DNA of 34,903 nucleotides, taken from NCBI GenBank assembly GCA_021775835.1, contig JAJFHC010000082.1, positions 1 to 34,903 on the forward strand. The letters run 5' to 3'. The position numbers were made by a program, and so were the translations under genes. The notes beneath the pieces are model-generated. The model did no database searches and had not been told where the DNA came from. It saw nothing but the letters and a program-made list of their open reading frames with translations. Shown one piece after another: positions 1 through 7,872 of this stretch. The number at the start of each line of letters is the position of its first letter. The first letter of the stretch is position 1. The stretch comes from Hyphomicrobiales bacterium (GTDB taxonomy: Bacteria > Pseudomonadota > Alphaproteobacteria > Rhizobiales > JAJFHC01).

Positions 1-528
1 GCCGCCGCCGGCTGCACAGGGGTTGCAAGGATTGCAAGGATTACATGCATTTGCCGCACACGGATTACATGGGTTACAGGCTTTTGCCGCAGCACATGGA
101 TTGCACGGGTTACAGGCTTTTGCCGCAGCACATGGATTGCACGGGTTGCAGGCCTTTGCCGCCGCACATGGATTGCATGGGTTACAGGCCTTTGCCGCCG
201 CACATGGATTGCATGGGTTACAGGCTTTTGCCGCAGCACAAGGATTGCACGGGTTGCAGGCTTTCGCCGCCGCACATGGATTGCACGGGTTGCAGGCTTT
301 TGCAGCCGCACATGGATTGCACGGGTTGCAGGCTTTTGCTGCAGCACAGGGGTTGCACGGGTTACAGGCTTTCGCCGCCGCACACGGGTTGCATGCTGTA
401 CATGCTGCAGCCGCCGGATCGGAACTCACAGCCAGCCCGCCTGCCAGTATGCTGCCACCGACTGCTACTCCCATTGCAATCGGTACCATCGCTGCTGTTG
501 ATAAAAGACGATTTCTGAAATCGCGCAT
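1..528 (-). CDS. Exported Cys-rich protein of CNPCNPC repeats (partial, C-terminus off the left edge)
   Basis: Function unknown. The reading frame starts at the ATG at 528 and stays open to base 1 (at least 176 residues). A GAGGAA ribosome-binding site lies about 8 bases upstream. Residues 1-40 form a signal peptide: a basic start (MRDFRNR), a hydrophobic Ala/Gly/Val stretch and an Ala-rich cleavage region (DPAAAA). The rest is about ten near-identical 12-residue units, [12 protein letters not shown], giving three Cys per unit and about 30 Cys in the visible part. The last visible residues (A-A-G-G-G) leave the repeat. Codons vary at third positions while the peptide is kept, which supports this strand and frame. 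The plus-strand open frames over the same bases have no export signal or sensible composition. Metal or heme-related binding, redox buffering or a structural surface role are all possible. None is shown. Confidence 0.8.
   Translation of the reverse strand, partial: MRDFRNRLLSTAAMVPIAMGVAVGGSILAGGLAVSSDPAAAACTACNPCAAAKACNPCNPCAAAKACNPCNPCAAAKACNPCNPCAAAKACNPCNPCAAAKACNPCNPCAAAKACNPCNPCAAAKACNPCNPCAAAKACNPCNPCAAAKACNPCNPCAANACNPCNPCNPCAAGGG
20..402 (-). repeat. 36-bp in-frame tandem repeat array within the CNPC gene
   Basis: About ten tandem copies of a 36-bp unit lie head to tail with no spacers, each encoding one 12-residue CNPCNPC unit. Copies differ mainly at synonymous positions (for example ttgcacgggttg against ttgcatgggtta), and the two end copies are more diverged. 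Such arrays tend to change copy number by slippage or recombination. Confidence 0.9.
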
Positions 529-781
529 TAATTTTTTCCTCTTTCTACGTATTTCAGCACCGCAGCAGCTTAAGTTGTAAGACTGCGGAACTCCCTTCGA
601 CGAAATGCAATATCGAGAAAACCCTATCAGTGGCGGCCTTTCAACGTGTTTCAATTAACATCACTTAAGTGTGATCTCAGTCGTAAATCTCAGGATCGAT
701 ATTCTTTGGCCAAATTTGCAACGTATGCGGCCTATCCGGTGCAGGAGACGCGTCTGAATGCCTTGACTGGGGAAGCCGGGC

Positions 782-2440
782 TCAACGATCCAAGGAGCTG
801 GCGCGAATTGCACTCAACGTGGTGCGCGGGTTGATTGCTTCAGGGTCGGTTATCAGTTCGATCAAGGCGGGTTTGCCCGCGGACAGGGCCCGTTCGAATG
901 CTGCGGGGAAGTCTTCTGTCGACGTCACCTTCTCACCATGACCCCCAAAACTCTGTGCCATAGCTGCAAAGTCCGGGTTTGACAGGCTGGTTGCGCTGAC
1001 ACGGCCGGGGTATTCGCGTTCCTGATGCATGCGAATCGTACCGTATACGCCGTTGTTGGAAACGATGACAACGATCGGCAGGTCGTGTTGGACCGCGGTG
1101 GCGAACTCCTGAACGGTCATCATGAGGCACCCGTCGCCTGCAAAACACACAACCGGCGTTCCAGGACGGACCAGTTTTGCGGCAACGGCCGCCGGAAGAC
1201 CGTATCCCATCGACCCGGAGGTCGGCGCCAGTTGCGTCCTGAAGTTCTTGAAGGTGAAATAGCGACCGACGAATGCGGTGTAATTCCCCGCGCCATTGGC
1301 GATGATTGCGTCTTCCGGCAGCCGCCGGGAGACATGGGCGACGACTTGCTCCATCTTGACCGCGCCCGGCGTATCGGACGGCACGCTCCAGGCCTCGTAA
1401 CTCCGTCGCGCGGCTTGGGTACGCGCGCTCCACCGCGACGTGTCGCCCAGATCGAGTGTCGCCAAGCCTGCCGCAGCCGATCTCAAGGAGGCGTTGATGG
1501 CAAGGTCCGGACGGTAGACACGGCCAAGTTCTTCGGAACCGGACGACACGTGGACGAATGTCTGCTCCGGATTGGGAATTTTGATGAGCGAGTACCCGCC
1601 GGTCGTCAATTCCCCGAGGCGCGGCCCCAACGCGACGAGCACGTCGCTTTCCGATATCAGTTTCAGAAGATCGGGATTGGGGCCAAGCCCCATTTCCCCA
1701 ATGTAGTTCGGATGACGATTGTCGAAATAGTCCTGGTATCTGAAGGCGGCAACGACCGGGACATTGGTCCGCTGCGCAAAGTCCTGGACACAACGTCTGG
1801 CCTCGTTAGACCATAGTGGTCCTCCGACGATCAGGGCAGGGCGTTCCGCATTTTTCAGGATGTTCTCAAGGCTCTCGAGATCGCCGGCCGAGGCCTTTGC
1901 GCTGACGGCAACCGCCGGTTTTGCATCGTCGACGCCGGAAGTTGCTGAAAGCATGTCTTCGGGAAGGGCCAGCACAACGGGCCCGGGGCGTCCTGACGTT
2001 GCCAGGTGCCAGGCATGGCTCATATATTCCGGAATCCTGTCGGTATCGTCGATCTGCGCCGCCCACTTGGCGAGCGGTCCGAACATCTGGCGGTAATCGA
2101 CTTCCTGAAAGGCTTCGCGGTCGACCATGCCCCGGCCGATCTGGCCAATGAAGAGTATCATCGGTGTCGAGTCCTGGAAGGCCACATGGACACCGGACGA
2201 TGCATTGGTCGCACCAGGACCCCGGGTCACGAAACAGATGCCGGGCTTGCCTGTAAGTTTGCCATAGGCGTCGGCCATCATGGCAGCACCGCCTTCCTGC
2301 CGACACACAACAGTGCGAATGTCGTTGGAACCATGAAGTCCATCGAGGGCAGCAAGATAACTTTCGCCGGGCACACAAAACACAGTGTCACAACCGTTGA
2401 GCGCAAGCTGATCGATCAGAATCTGGCCACCGTGGCGCAT
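782..2440 (-). CDS. Acetolactate-synthase-like thiamine diphosphate enzyme
   Basis: Member of the ThDP-dependent decarboxylase/ligase family (acetolactate synthase, glyoxylate carboligase and relatives); the exact substrate cannot be read from sequence. It has the three usual domains: an N-terminal pyrimidine-binding domain starting GGQILIDQL with catalytic Glu49 in CRQEGGAA, a central domain around residues 185-320, and a C-terminal PP domain with the metal/ThDP motif AGDGC ... SNNGVYG. At 552 residues it has the normal family length. I chose the ATG at 2440, preceded by AAGGTGA. A TTG eight codons upstream also stays in frame. No small regulatory subunit (ilvH type) lies nearby, so it is probably not the housekeeping IlvB/IlvI but a stand-alone catabolic or accessory paralogue. 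It is separated from the downstream CNPC gene by about 250 bases. Confidence 0.85.
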   Translation of the reverse strand: MRHGGQILIDQLALNGCDTVFCVPGESYLAALDGLHGSNDIRTVVCRQEGGAAMMADAYGKLTGKPGICFVTRGPGATNASSGVHVAFQDSTPMILFIGQIGRGMVDREAFQEVDYRQMFGPLAKWAAQIDDTDRIPEYMSHAWHLATSGRPGPVVLALPEDMLSATSGVDDAKPAVAVSAKASAGDLESLENILKNAERPALIVGGPLWSNEARRCVQDFAQRTNVPVVAAFRYQDYFDNRHPNYIGEMGLGPNPDLLKLISESDVLVALGPRLGELTTGGYSLIKIPNPEQTFVHVSSGSEELGRVYRPDLAINASLRSAAAGLATLDLGDTSRWSARTQAARRSYEAWSVPSDTPGAVKMEQVVAHVSRRLPEDAIIANGAGNYTAFVGRYFTFKNFRTQLAPTSGSMGYGLPAAVAAKLVRPGTPVVCFAGDGCLMMTVQEFATAVQHDLPIVVIVSNNGVYGTIRMHQEREYPGRVSATSLSNPDFAAMAQSFGGHGEKVTSTEDFPAAFERALSAGKPALIELITDPEAINPRTTLSAIRASSLDR

Positions 2441-2533
2441 GACATTCACCTTTGCATGTTTCAAGCGGGCACACCCTAAACAAGATGCTAGGTTTGTCGA
2501 GTTTTGTGGCGGCGTACTCCTCGGTTTTCTGCC

Positions 2534-3160
2534 CTACGGTGCAGCCCTGCGCACGAAGGTGAGGCTGGCGCCGATGGCAATCAGGAGCGAACCCGCGAAC
2601 CGGTTGGCCCACACCGACAATCGAGGAGAATTCACGTAGGCATTCATGTGACCGCCAATCGCTCCGTATGCCATCAGGATCAGAAACTCTACGATCATGC
2701 TGGTGGCACCGAGGATCAAGACCTGCAGTGCCACATTTTCGTTCAGGTCAATGAACTGGGGCAGGATCGCCATAAAGAAAATCAGGTTTTTCGGGTTCGC
2801 AAGCTGCAGCACAAGACCGGTTCTAAATGTTGCGCCAAACGGTTGTCGCGCAGCCGGACGGGATTTGAGGGGCCCCGAAGTGCTCAAAAAAGTCGTGATG
2901 CCGATCCAGATCAGATAAGCCGCGCCGGCCCATTTTATGACAAGGAATAACCCATGGCTTGCGATAACCAGAGCGCCAAGACCAGTCGCCGAAAGAGCGA
3001 AATAGAGGCCATTGCCCGTGAGTATGCCGGTGTTGGCCGCCAGGGAGGGTCTGAAGCCGCACGATAGCCCATGCGAGAAGACCAGGACAACAGCTGGGCC
3101 AGGCAAGAGGATCAGCGCGGTTTCGGTCACTAGAAACAGCAACCATAGCGAAAAATCCAT
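2534..3160 (-). CDS. LysE/RhtB-family amino acid exporter
   Basis: Inner-membrane exporter of the LysE/RhtB superfamily, which pumps amino acids or similar small metabolites outward. The 208-residue protein begins MDFSLWLLFLV and has the family's N-terminal helix ending in LLPGPAVV, a Gly-rich second helix, and the conserved loop LQLANPKN near residue 115. About six membrane spans are visible. The ATG at 3160 fits homologue length; the frame extends 14 codons further up without a better ribosome site. It lies 93 bases upstream of the ThDP enzyme gene on the same strand, so the two may be co-transcribed. The substrate cannot be inferred. Confidence 0.85.
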   Translation of the reverse strand: MDFSLWLLFLVTETALILLPGPAVVLVFSHGLSCGFRPSLAANTGILTGNGLYFALSATGLGALVIASHGLFLVIKWAGAAYLIWIGITTFLSTSGPLKSRPAARQPFGATFRTGLVLQLANPKNLIFFMAILPQFIDLNENVALQVLILGATSMIVEFLILMAYGAIGGHMNAYVNSPRLSVWANRFAGSLLIAIGASLTFVRRAAP

Positions 3161-3672
3161 ATGACCAATCCACGTCGCAACTTCAAGGATGATGCGACGC
3201 ATACCAACGCGAATTCAGCACGGCGTCAAGCACACGTTCACGCTCAATTCCTCTCTTCAAGACAAGGCTGTTCCAAAGGAAAATTTGCAGGTAAAAGGCC
3301 GGACATCCCAAAAACGCAACGCCTGGAATGCCCGGCCAGGTCAGGCCGGCAACGCCGGCCCAGGTTTGACACCAGTTACATCCAGTGCTTCTTGATTCCT
3401 TGGTCCGGCACACGATGAAGCGGTTTCGAACGGCATTTGTGGTGCCCCCCACGTGGTCGAGCTTGTGCTCACCACGACCCTTCACCAACATTCCGCGATT
3501 TGCTTCGCCATGATTGCCGTCACTGCAATCAGGAACACCGTGCACTTTGGACAACCGAAGCCTAGTTTCGCAATTAACAGTTCGTCAATATTCAAAGTTT
3601 ACAGAAGGTTAATGCTGAAATTGAAACGCGCCATGGAATTCAGCTCTGAGTTCCTGCGGAGAGGGATATGTC
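3161..3672. other. 512-base intergenic region without a credible gene
   Basis: This gap separates the divergent LysE and transglycosylase genes and should hold both promoters. A perfect hairpin (GGCCGGC, loop AAC, GCCGGCC) sits at 3344-3360 with no T-run on either side. The stretch at 3570-3610 is AT-rich and may be promoter DNA for the transglycosylase. Open frames here lack ribosome sites and have peptide compositions unlike real proteins, so I call none. Confidence 0.6.
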
Positions 3673-4497
3673 ATGGCTAGAACCAGCCTGTTTGTTTGTG
3701 CACTGATCTTGACGGTTGCTGTGCTGGCGGGCACATCGCCAGCAACCGCCAGATCGTGTGGCAATTCCGGCGCCGGCTTCCAGTCATGGCTCGCCGGGTT
3801 CAAGAAAAAGGCCGTAGCCCAGGGCCATTCGCGGCGCACCGTGGAACGTGCCTTGAAGGGTGTGACCTATGATCGCCGTGTCGTGCGGCTGGATCGTTCC
3901 CAGAAATCCTTCAAACTGAGTTTTCGCCAGTTCTATGCCCGCCGGGTCAACAAGGGCCTGATCAGGAAGGGCCGACGCCTGATGGCCAAACATGCCCGGA
4001 CTTTTGCCCGGATCGAAAAGAAGTTCGGGGTTCCTGCCCCTGTGATCATCGCTATCTGGGGATTGGAGACCGGATATGGCGGAAACTCGGGCAAGATGTC
4101 TGTCATACGCTCGCTGGCGACACTGAGCTATGACTGCCGCAGGTCGGCGTTTTTCACCAACGAATTGATGAGCGCACTGAAGATCGTCGGGCGGGGCGAC
4201 ATGGCGCCGGAACGCATGAGAGGCGCGTGGGCCGGCGAAATCGGGCAGACGCAGTTCCTGGCGTCGTCCTACGTGAAGTACGCCGTAGATTTCAACGGCG
4301 ACCGAAGGCGTGACCTAGTCCGCAGCATTCCTGATGTTCTGGCGTCGACGGCCAACTACCTCAGGGCCTACGGTTGGAAACGGGGCAAGGGATGGGCGCC
4401 CGGCACACATAATTACGAGGTCCTTCGTGGTTGGAACAAGGCGAAGGTCTACGTCCGGACAATTTCCGTCATGGCCACAAAGCTCGCCGGACGCTGA
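3673..4497 (+). CDS. MltB-type lytic murein transglycosylase, short form
   Basis: Periplasmic enzyme that cleaves the MurNAc-GlcNAc bond of peptidoglycan with formation of 1,6-anhydroMurNAc (SLT_2, glycoside hydrolase family 103). The 274-residue protein has a signal peptide (residues 1-27, cleavage near TARS), no lipobox, and the catalytic Glu132 in IWGLETGYG. The family blocks AGEIGQTQFL and, further on, DVLASTANYL are present. Many alphaproteobacterial relatives are about 400 residues long with a C-terminal peptidoglycan-binding domain; this one ends right after the catalytic fold. The start is the ATG preceded by GGAGAGGG. It stands alone: the upstream gene is divergent and the next gene is a metabolic pair 94 bases away. 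Confidence 0.9.
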   Translation: MARTSLFVCALILTVAVLAGTSPATARSCGNSGAGFQSWLAGFKKKAVAQGHSRRTVERALKGVTYDRRVVRLDRSQKSFKLSFRQFYARRVNKGLIRKGRRLMAKHARTFARIEKKFGVPAPVIIAIWGLETGYGGNSGKMSVIRSLATLSYDCRRSAFFTNELMSALKIVGRGDMAPERMRGAWAGEIGQTQFLASSYVKYAVDFNGDRRRDLVRSIPDVLASTANYLRAYGWKRGKGWAPGTHNYEVLRGWNKAKVYVRTISVMATKLAGR

Positions 4498-4591
4498 GGG
4501 CGCGCGCACTGCGCACCGTTCTTCGAATCGGTTGCCCTGCACACCCTGTTCCTCTTACTTTCAGCGTCTGATCACAGAGGAACAGACTAAA

Positions 4592-4912
4592 ATGATTTAC
4601 GACCACCGAACCTATACCTGCCGCCCGGGAACCATCGGCAAGCACCTCAAGCTCTATGATGAACTGGGCCGCTCACCGCAATGGCGAATCCTCGGGCGAC
4701 CGGTACTCTATGCGTCGACCGATGTTGGCGACGTAAACACCTATGTTCACGTCTGGGCTTATGCGGACGCGGCGGAACGGGCCGAGAAACGGGCAATCAT
4801 GTGGTCGGATCCCGAATGGCTGGCCTATACGGTCAAGTCGGCCGAGGCGGGCTACCTGATCGCGCAGGAGAACAAGATTCTGGTAGCCACATCCTTCTTC
4901 GAAGCGTCCTGA
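4592..4912 (+). CDS. NIPSNAP-family protein
   Basis: Small protein of the NIPSNAP family (dimeric alpha/beta barrel fold), 106 residues. The family pattern is clear: an N-terminal strand ending HRTYT with Arg and Tyr, then KHLKLYDELG, the VHVWAYAD strand and the WSDPEWLAY segment. The start is the ATG preceded by AGAGGAA. The open frame continues far upstream, but that part is antisense-like sequence overlapping the transglycosylase gene. It sits 12 bases before a Gfo/Idh/MocA oxidoreductase and is probably in one transcript with it. Bacterial NIPSNAP proteins often accompany catabolic enzymes, but their biochemical role is mostly unknown. I assign none. Confidence 0.85.
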   Translation: MIYDHRTYTCRPGTIGKHLKLYDELGRSPQWRILGRPVLYASTDVGDVNTYVHVWAYADAAERAEKRAIMWSDPEWLAYTVKSAEAGYLIAQENKILVATSFFEAS

Positions 4913-4924
4913 CGCGCTGCCGTC

Positions 4925-5953
4925 GTGAAAAGACCAATACGTGTCTGTGTCATCGGAACCGGTTTCTTCAGCCGGTTTCATTACGACGCCTGGTCCCGCA
5001 TCGACGATGTCGATGTGGTCGCCCTGTGCGCCGAGACGCAGGAACAGGCAAGCGACGCGGCGGCTCGCTTGGGCGTCGCGCGTTCGTATCACGACCTTGA
5101 CCGAATGCTTTCAACGGAGAAGCCTGATCTGCTCGACATCGTGACGCCACCGCCCACGCACCGCAGGTTCATCGAGTGCGCGGTGTCCCATGGCGTGGCC
5201 GCAATCTGCCAAAAACCCTTCTGCAACGATCTGGTGGAAGCGGAAACACTGGTCGATCGCATCGAGAGCACCGGCGGGTTGGTTGTGGTGCACGAGAATT
5301 TTCGTTTTCAGCCGTGGTATCGCCAGATCCGTGAGCTCCTCGATGGCAATGTTCTGGGCGATGTCTATCAGGCGACGTTTCGGCTTCGTCCGGGAGACGG
5401 GCAGGGGCCGTCGGCCTATCTTGACCGTCAGCCCTATTTTCAGACCATGGAGCGCTTCCTGGTCCATGAAACCGCGATCCACATCATCGACGTGTTCCGC
5501 TATCTGTTTGGCGACGCAACACAACTTTACGCAAGCCTGTCGCGGCTGAACCCGGCGATCGCCGGGGAGGATGCCGGTTTCATCGTCATGGAGCACGACA
5601 GTGGTGTGCGGACATTGTTTGACGGCAACCGCCTGGTCGATCATCCCGCCGACAATCACCGCCTGACCATGGGCGAGATGCTGGTGGAAGGTGCTGCCGC
5701 CGTTGCCCGTCTCGATGGTTGGGGCCGGATATGGATCAGGCGCCACGGCGACGTCACAGAGACGCCTGTCGACTATCACTGGAATGATACCGGTTTCGGT
5801 GGCGATTGCGTTTACGGCCTGCAACGCCATGTGATCGATCACATAATCACCCAGTCGCCCGTCAGCAACACGGCGCGCGACTACCTGACCAATCTTCGCC
5901 TCGAGGAGGTCGTCTACAGATCCAGCGCAGAGGGCCGCCGGATCGACCTTTAG
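4925..5953 (+). CDS. Gfo/Idh/MocA-family NAD(P)-dependent oxidoreductase
   Basis: Predicted cytoplasmic dehydrogenase acting on a sugar, inositol or similar polyol (family knowledge; substrate unknown). The 342-residue protein starts with GTG. Residues 5-35 form the Rossmann nucleotide-binding unit, VCVIGTGFFSRFH. The usual EKP motif reads QKP (Gln96-Lys97-Pro98), keeping the catalytic Lys. The C-terminal half holds the expected substrate-side motif HETAIHIIDVFRYLFG with the conserved Asp and His. Its partner is the NIPSNAP gene 12 bases upstream. It converges with the HisA-like gene, with 17 bases between the stops. Confidence 0.9.
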   Translation: MKRPIRVCVIGTGFFSRFHYDAWSRIDDVDVVALCAETQEQASDAAARLGVARSYHDLDRMLSTEKPDLLDIVTPPPTHRRFIECAVSHGVAAICQKPFCNDLVEAETLVDRIESTGGLVVVHENFRFQPWYRQIRELLDGNVLGDVYQATFRLRPGDGQGPSAYLDRQPYFQTMERFLVHETAIHIIDVFRYLFGDATQLYASLSRLNPAIAGEDAGFIVMEHDSGVRTLFDGNRLVDHPADNHRLTMGEMLVEGAAAVARLDGWGRIWIRRHGDVTETPVDYHWNDTGFGGDCVYGLQRHVIDHIITQSPVSNTARDYLTNLRLEEVVYRSSAEGRRIDL

Positions 5954-5970
5954 GTCTGGCGCCCGTGCCT

Positions 5971-6693
5971 TTAGGCTCTGGCAACCTCAATGGCTTCCGG
6001 AAGCGTGAAAGTCCCACCAAACAGGGCCCGACCGGTAATCGCGCCCGCGATGTTGGGCAGGTAGCGCAGCGTAGAGACGTCGTCGAGCGTCTTCACCGTT
6101 CCGCTTGCGATGACCGGCAGTATGACCTCGGTGGCAATCTCGGTGGTTGCAGCCAGGCTGCTGTCCGGCAGGTCGTCGTCGCGGTCGATGTCGGTAAAGA
6201 TCAGTCCGGCAACATCCATGGCCTCGAACTGGCGGGCGAACTCCAGCGGCGAGAACATGGTGGTTTCGCGCCAGCCCTCGATGACCACCTTGCCGTCGCG
6301 CGAGTCGACACTGACGGTTATCTTGCCGGGGTATTTGGTACAGGCCTCACGAACGAACGACGGATCCTTGACAGCCGCGGTTCCGACTACGACCCGGCCC
6401 GCGCCCTGTTCCATCCACCAGTCGACGGCATTCATGCTGCGGATGCCGCCGGCTACTTGAATGGGAACGGGGACCGCCTTGATAAGCGCACAGACAAGGT
6501 CGCAATTGCCGTTTCCGCCACCCTCGTCGACGGCGTCGAGGTCGATCACGTGGAGCCATTCGGCCCCTTCGGCGGCAAACTTCCTGGCAGCTTCCAGGGG
6601 ATCGACGTCGTAGACGACTGGCTGATCCATCTGGCCGCGAACGAGATTGACACATTTTCCGTTCTGCAATTCGATGTCAGGGTAGATGATCAT
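5971..6693 (-). CDS. Divergent HisA-like TIM-barrel protein, orphan
   Basis: Clearly of the HisA/HisF phosphoribosyl-isomerase family: WLHVIDLDA, a GGIRS phosphate loop, VVVGTAAV, SVDSRDGKV, IFTDIDRD and ITGRALFGG follow each other in HisA order over 240 residues. Differences sit at functional positions. The catalytic Asp8 of HisA (PAIDL) is Glu8 here (PDIEL). The first phosphate loop is VAGGIR rather than GGGIR, and the second reads ASGTVK rather than ASGGI. The other catalytic Asp (SVDSRDG) remains. No other histidine gene is nearby. I place the start at the ATG at 6693, because AGGAG lies 8 bases before it; a GTG nine bases upstream overlaps that site. It may be a paralogue with another substrate, or a HisA that tolerates Glu. 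A likely promoter lies at 6744-6773. Confidence 0.8.
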   Translation of the reverse strand: MIIYPDIELQNGKCVNLVRGQMDQPVVYDVDPLEAARKFAAEGAEWLHVIDLDAVDEGGGNGNCDLVCALIKAVPVPIQVAGGIRSMNAVDWWMEQGAGRVVVGTAAVKDPSFVREACTKYPGKITVSVDSRDGKVVIEGWRETTMFSPLEFARQFEAMDVAGLIFTDIDRDDDLPDSSLAATTEIATEVILPVIASGTVKTLDDVSTLRYLPNIAGAITGRALFGGTFTLPEAIEVARA

Positions 6694-6743
6694 GGTCCGC
6701 ACTCCTGGAAAACGTCGGCCTCACTCATTGTGGGCGACCTTTC

Positions 6744-6773
6744 AGTATAATATCATGCGCAATGTCGTGGCAA
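6744..6773 (-). promoter_or_regulatory. Predicted sigma70-type promoter for the HisA-like gene
   Basis: On the minus strand TTGCCA (6773-6768) and TATACT (6749-6744) match the -35 and -10 consensus at five of six positions each, with an 18-base spacer. Transcription would start about 45 bases before the ATG at 6693. This suggests the HisA-like gene can be expressed separately from the PLP enzyme upstream. Confidence 0.4.
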
Positions 6774-6822
6774 TTCTGCGACCCATCATGAGCGAATTCC
6801 GGCGGGGGACGCAGGTGTAGCG

Positions 6823-7872
6823 TTAAAGCCCGAAGTATTCCGGCTCGTAACCGAACAGGGCAGGCGTGCCACCGGTATGAATGAACATCATGGTGGTGCC
6901 TGGGGCCGCCTTCCGGGCGCGCTCGATGAGACCCGCCATGGCCTTGGCGGTATAGACAGGATCGAGGATCAGGGCCTCGGTCTGCGCCGACATTTTCATT
7001 GCCGTCCGGGTGGCTTCGTTCATCTGGCCGTAGCCCGGAGCAAGCACGTCGTCGTGGACATTGATGTCTGCCTCGGTCACCGGATTGGCAACACCCAGAA
7101 GATCGGCGATCTCCTGGCATCGCGACGTGATCCGCGGCAACTGAGCGTCACGGGGACGGCGAACGCAGATGCCCGATACGGTCGCCGGGCAGCCATAAGC
7201 CTTGAGGCCAAAAAGCATGCCTCCATGGGTGTGTCCGCTGCCCGACGCCAGGACGATTTCATCCGGCATGAAGTTCTGGGCGTCGAATTGTTCCATCAGT
7301 TCACGCGCGGCGACCACATAACCAAGGGCGCCCAGGGGCGCATGTCCCGGCGACAGTGGAATAATGTACGGCGACTTGCCTTCCTGGCGAAGGGACTCTG
7401 CAATTTCTCCCAGCCTGCGGTCCGCACCGGCCTCATCCTCGCCATCTGGATAGGAATGAAGCGTTGCCCCCAATATCTTGTCAAGCAGGACATTCCCCGA
7501 CGCATGATAGAGCGCGGTCTGGTTGGGCACGCGTTCCTCAAGCTGGATGTGGATGTCCATGCCGAGCGTCCGTGCGCCCGCCGCTGCAAGCCTGACGAAG
7601 TTCGACTGAACCGCCCCGGTGATCAGTACCGTGTCGGCGTTGCGGGCAACCGCTTCACCCAGGTAAAACTCCAGTTGCCTGACCTTGTTGCCGCCGAACG
7701 CCAAGCCGGTGCAGTCGTCACGCTTGACGGTCAGTCCGGCAAGACCCAGTGCCTCCGCCATGCGCGGCATCGAATCGATCGGTGTAGGCGCATGACCAAG
7801 TCGTGCCCGCGGCATGCTGTCCAGCGCAACGTTGACAGACTCAGCTATAGGGGACGTGACGGGGATGTTCAT
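6823..7872 (-). CDS. D-cysteine desulfhydrase / ACC deaminase-family PLP enzyme
   Basis: PLP enzyme of the tryptophan-synthase-beta fold, ACC deaminase/D-cysteine desulfhydrase group. D-cysteine desulfhydrase converts D-cysteine to pyruvate, sulfide and ammonia; ACC deaminase opens 1-aminocyclopropane-1-carboxylate. The 349-residue protein has KRDDCTGLAFGGNKVRQLEF with the PLP-linked Lys63, the Ser/Asn segment AVQSNFVRLAAA, the phosphate loop region ASGSGHTHGG, and the C-terminal FIHTGGTPALFGYE typical of this group. D-cysteine desulfhydrase is the more common function of such proteins; sequence alone does not decide. The start ATG at 7872 overlaps the stop of the TSUP gene (ATGA) and has GGAG upstream; an in-frame TTG lies two codons before it. 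The coupling to a TauE/SafE permease favours sulfur metabolism. Confidence 0.85.
   Translation of the reverse strand: MNIPVTSPIAESVNVALDSMPRARLGHAPTPIDSMPRMAEALGLAGLTVKRDDCTGLAFGGNKVRQLEFYLGEAVARNADTVLITGAVQSNFVRLAAAGARTLGMDIHIQLEERVPNQTALYHASGNVLLDKILGATLHSYPDGEDEAGADRRLGEIAESLRQEGKSPYIIPLSPGHAPLGALGYVVAARELMEQFDAQNFMPDEIVLASGSGHTHGGMLFGLKAYGCPATVSGICVRRPRDAQLPRITSRCQEIADLLGVANPVTEADINVHDDVLAPGYGQMNEATRTAMKMSAQTEALILDPVYTAKAMAGLIERARKAAPGTTMMFIHTGGTPALFGYEPEYFGL

Noticed and set aside
20..402. Possible CRISPR array, because the repeat period is 36 bp
   Set aside because: The units are contiguous with no unique spacers, are in frame within a coding sequence, and no cas genes are present.
23..580. 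Plus-strand open frames across the repeat region encoding Gly/Leu/Ala/Phe or Cys/Tyr-rich repeats
   Set aside because: They have no ribosome site or export signal. The minus-strand frame has a signal peptide, a good ribosome site and silent variation that preserves the CNPCNPC peptide.
646..834. Small plus-strand open frame of about 60 codons
   Set aside because: It runs into the 3' end of the ThDP enzyme gene antisense, has no ribosome site and no recognisable features.
3183..3554. Minus-strand open frame of about 120 codons in the 3161-3672 gap
   Set aside because: It starts with TTG, lacks a ribosome site, has an unprotein-like composition and partly overlaps the N-terminal region upstream of the LysE gene.
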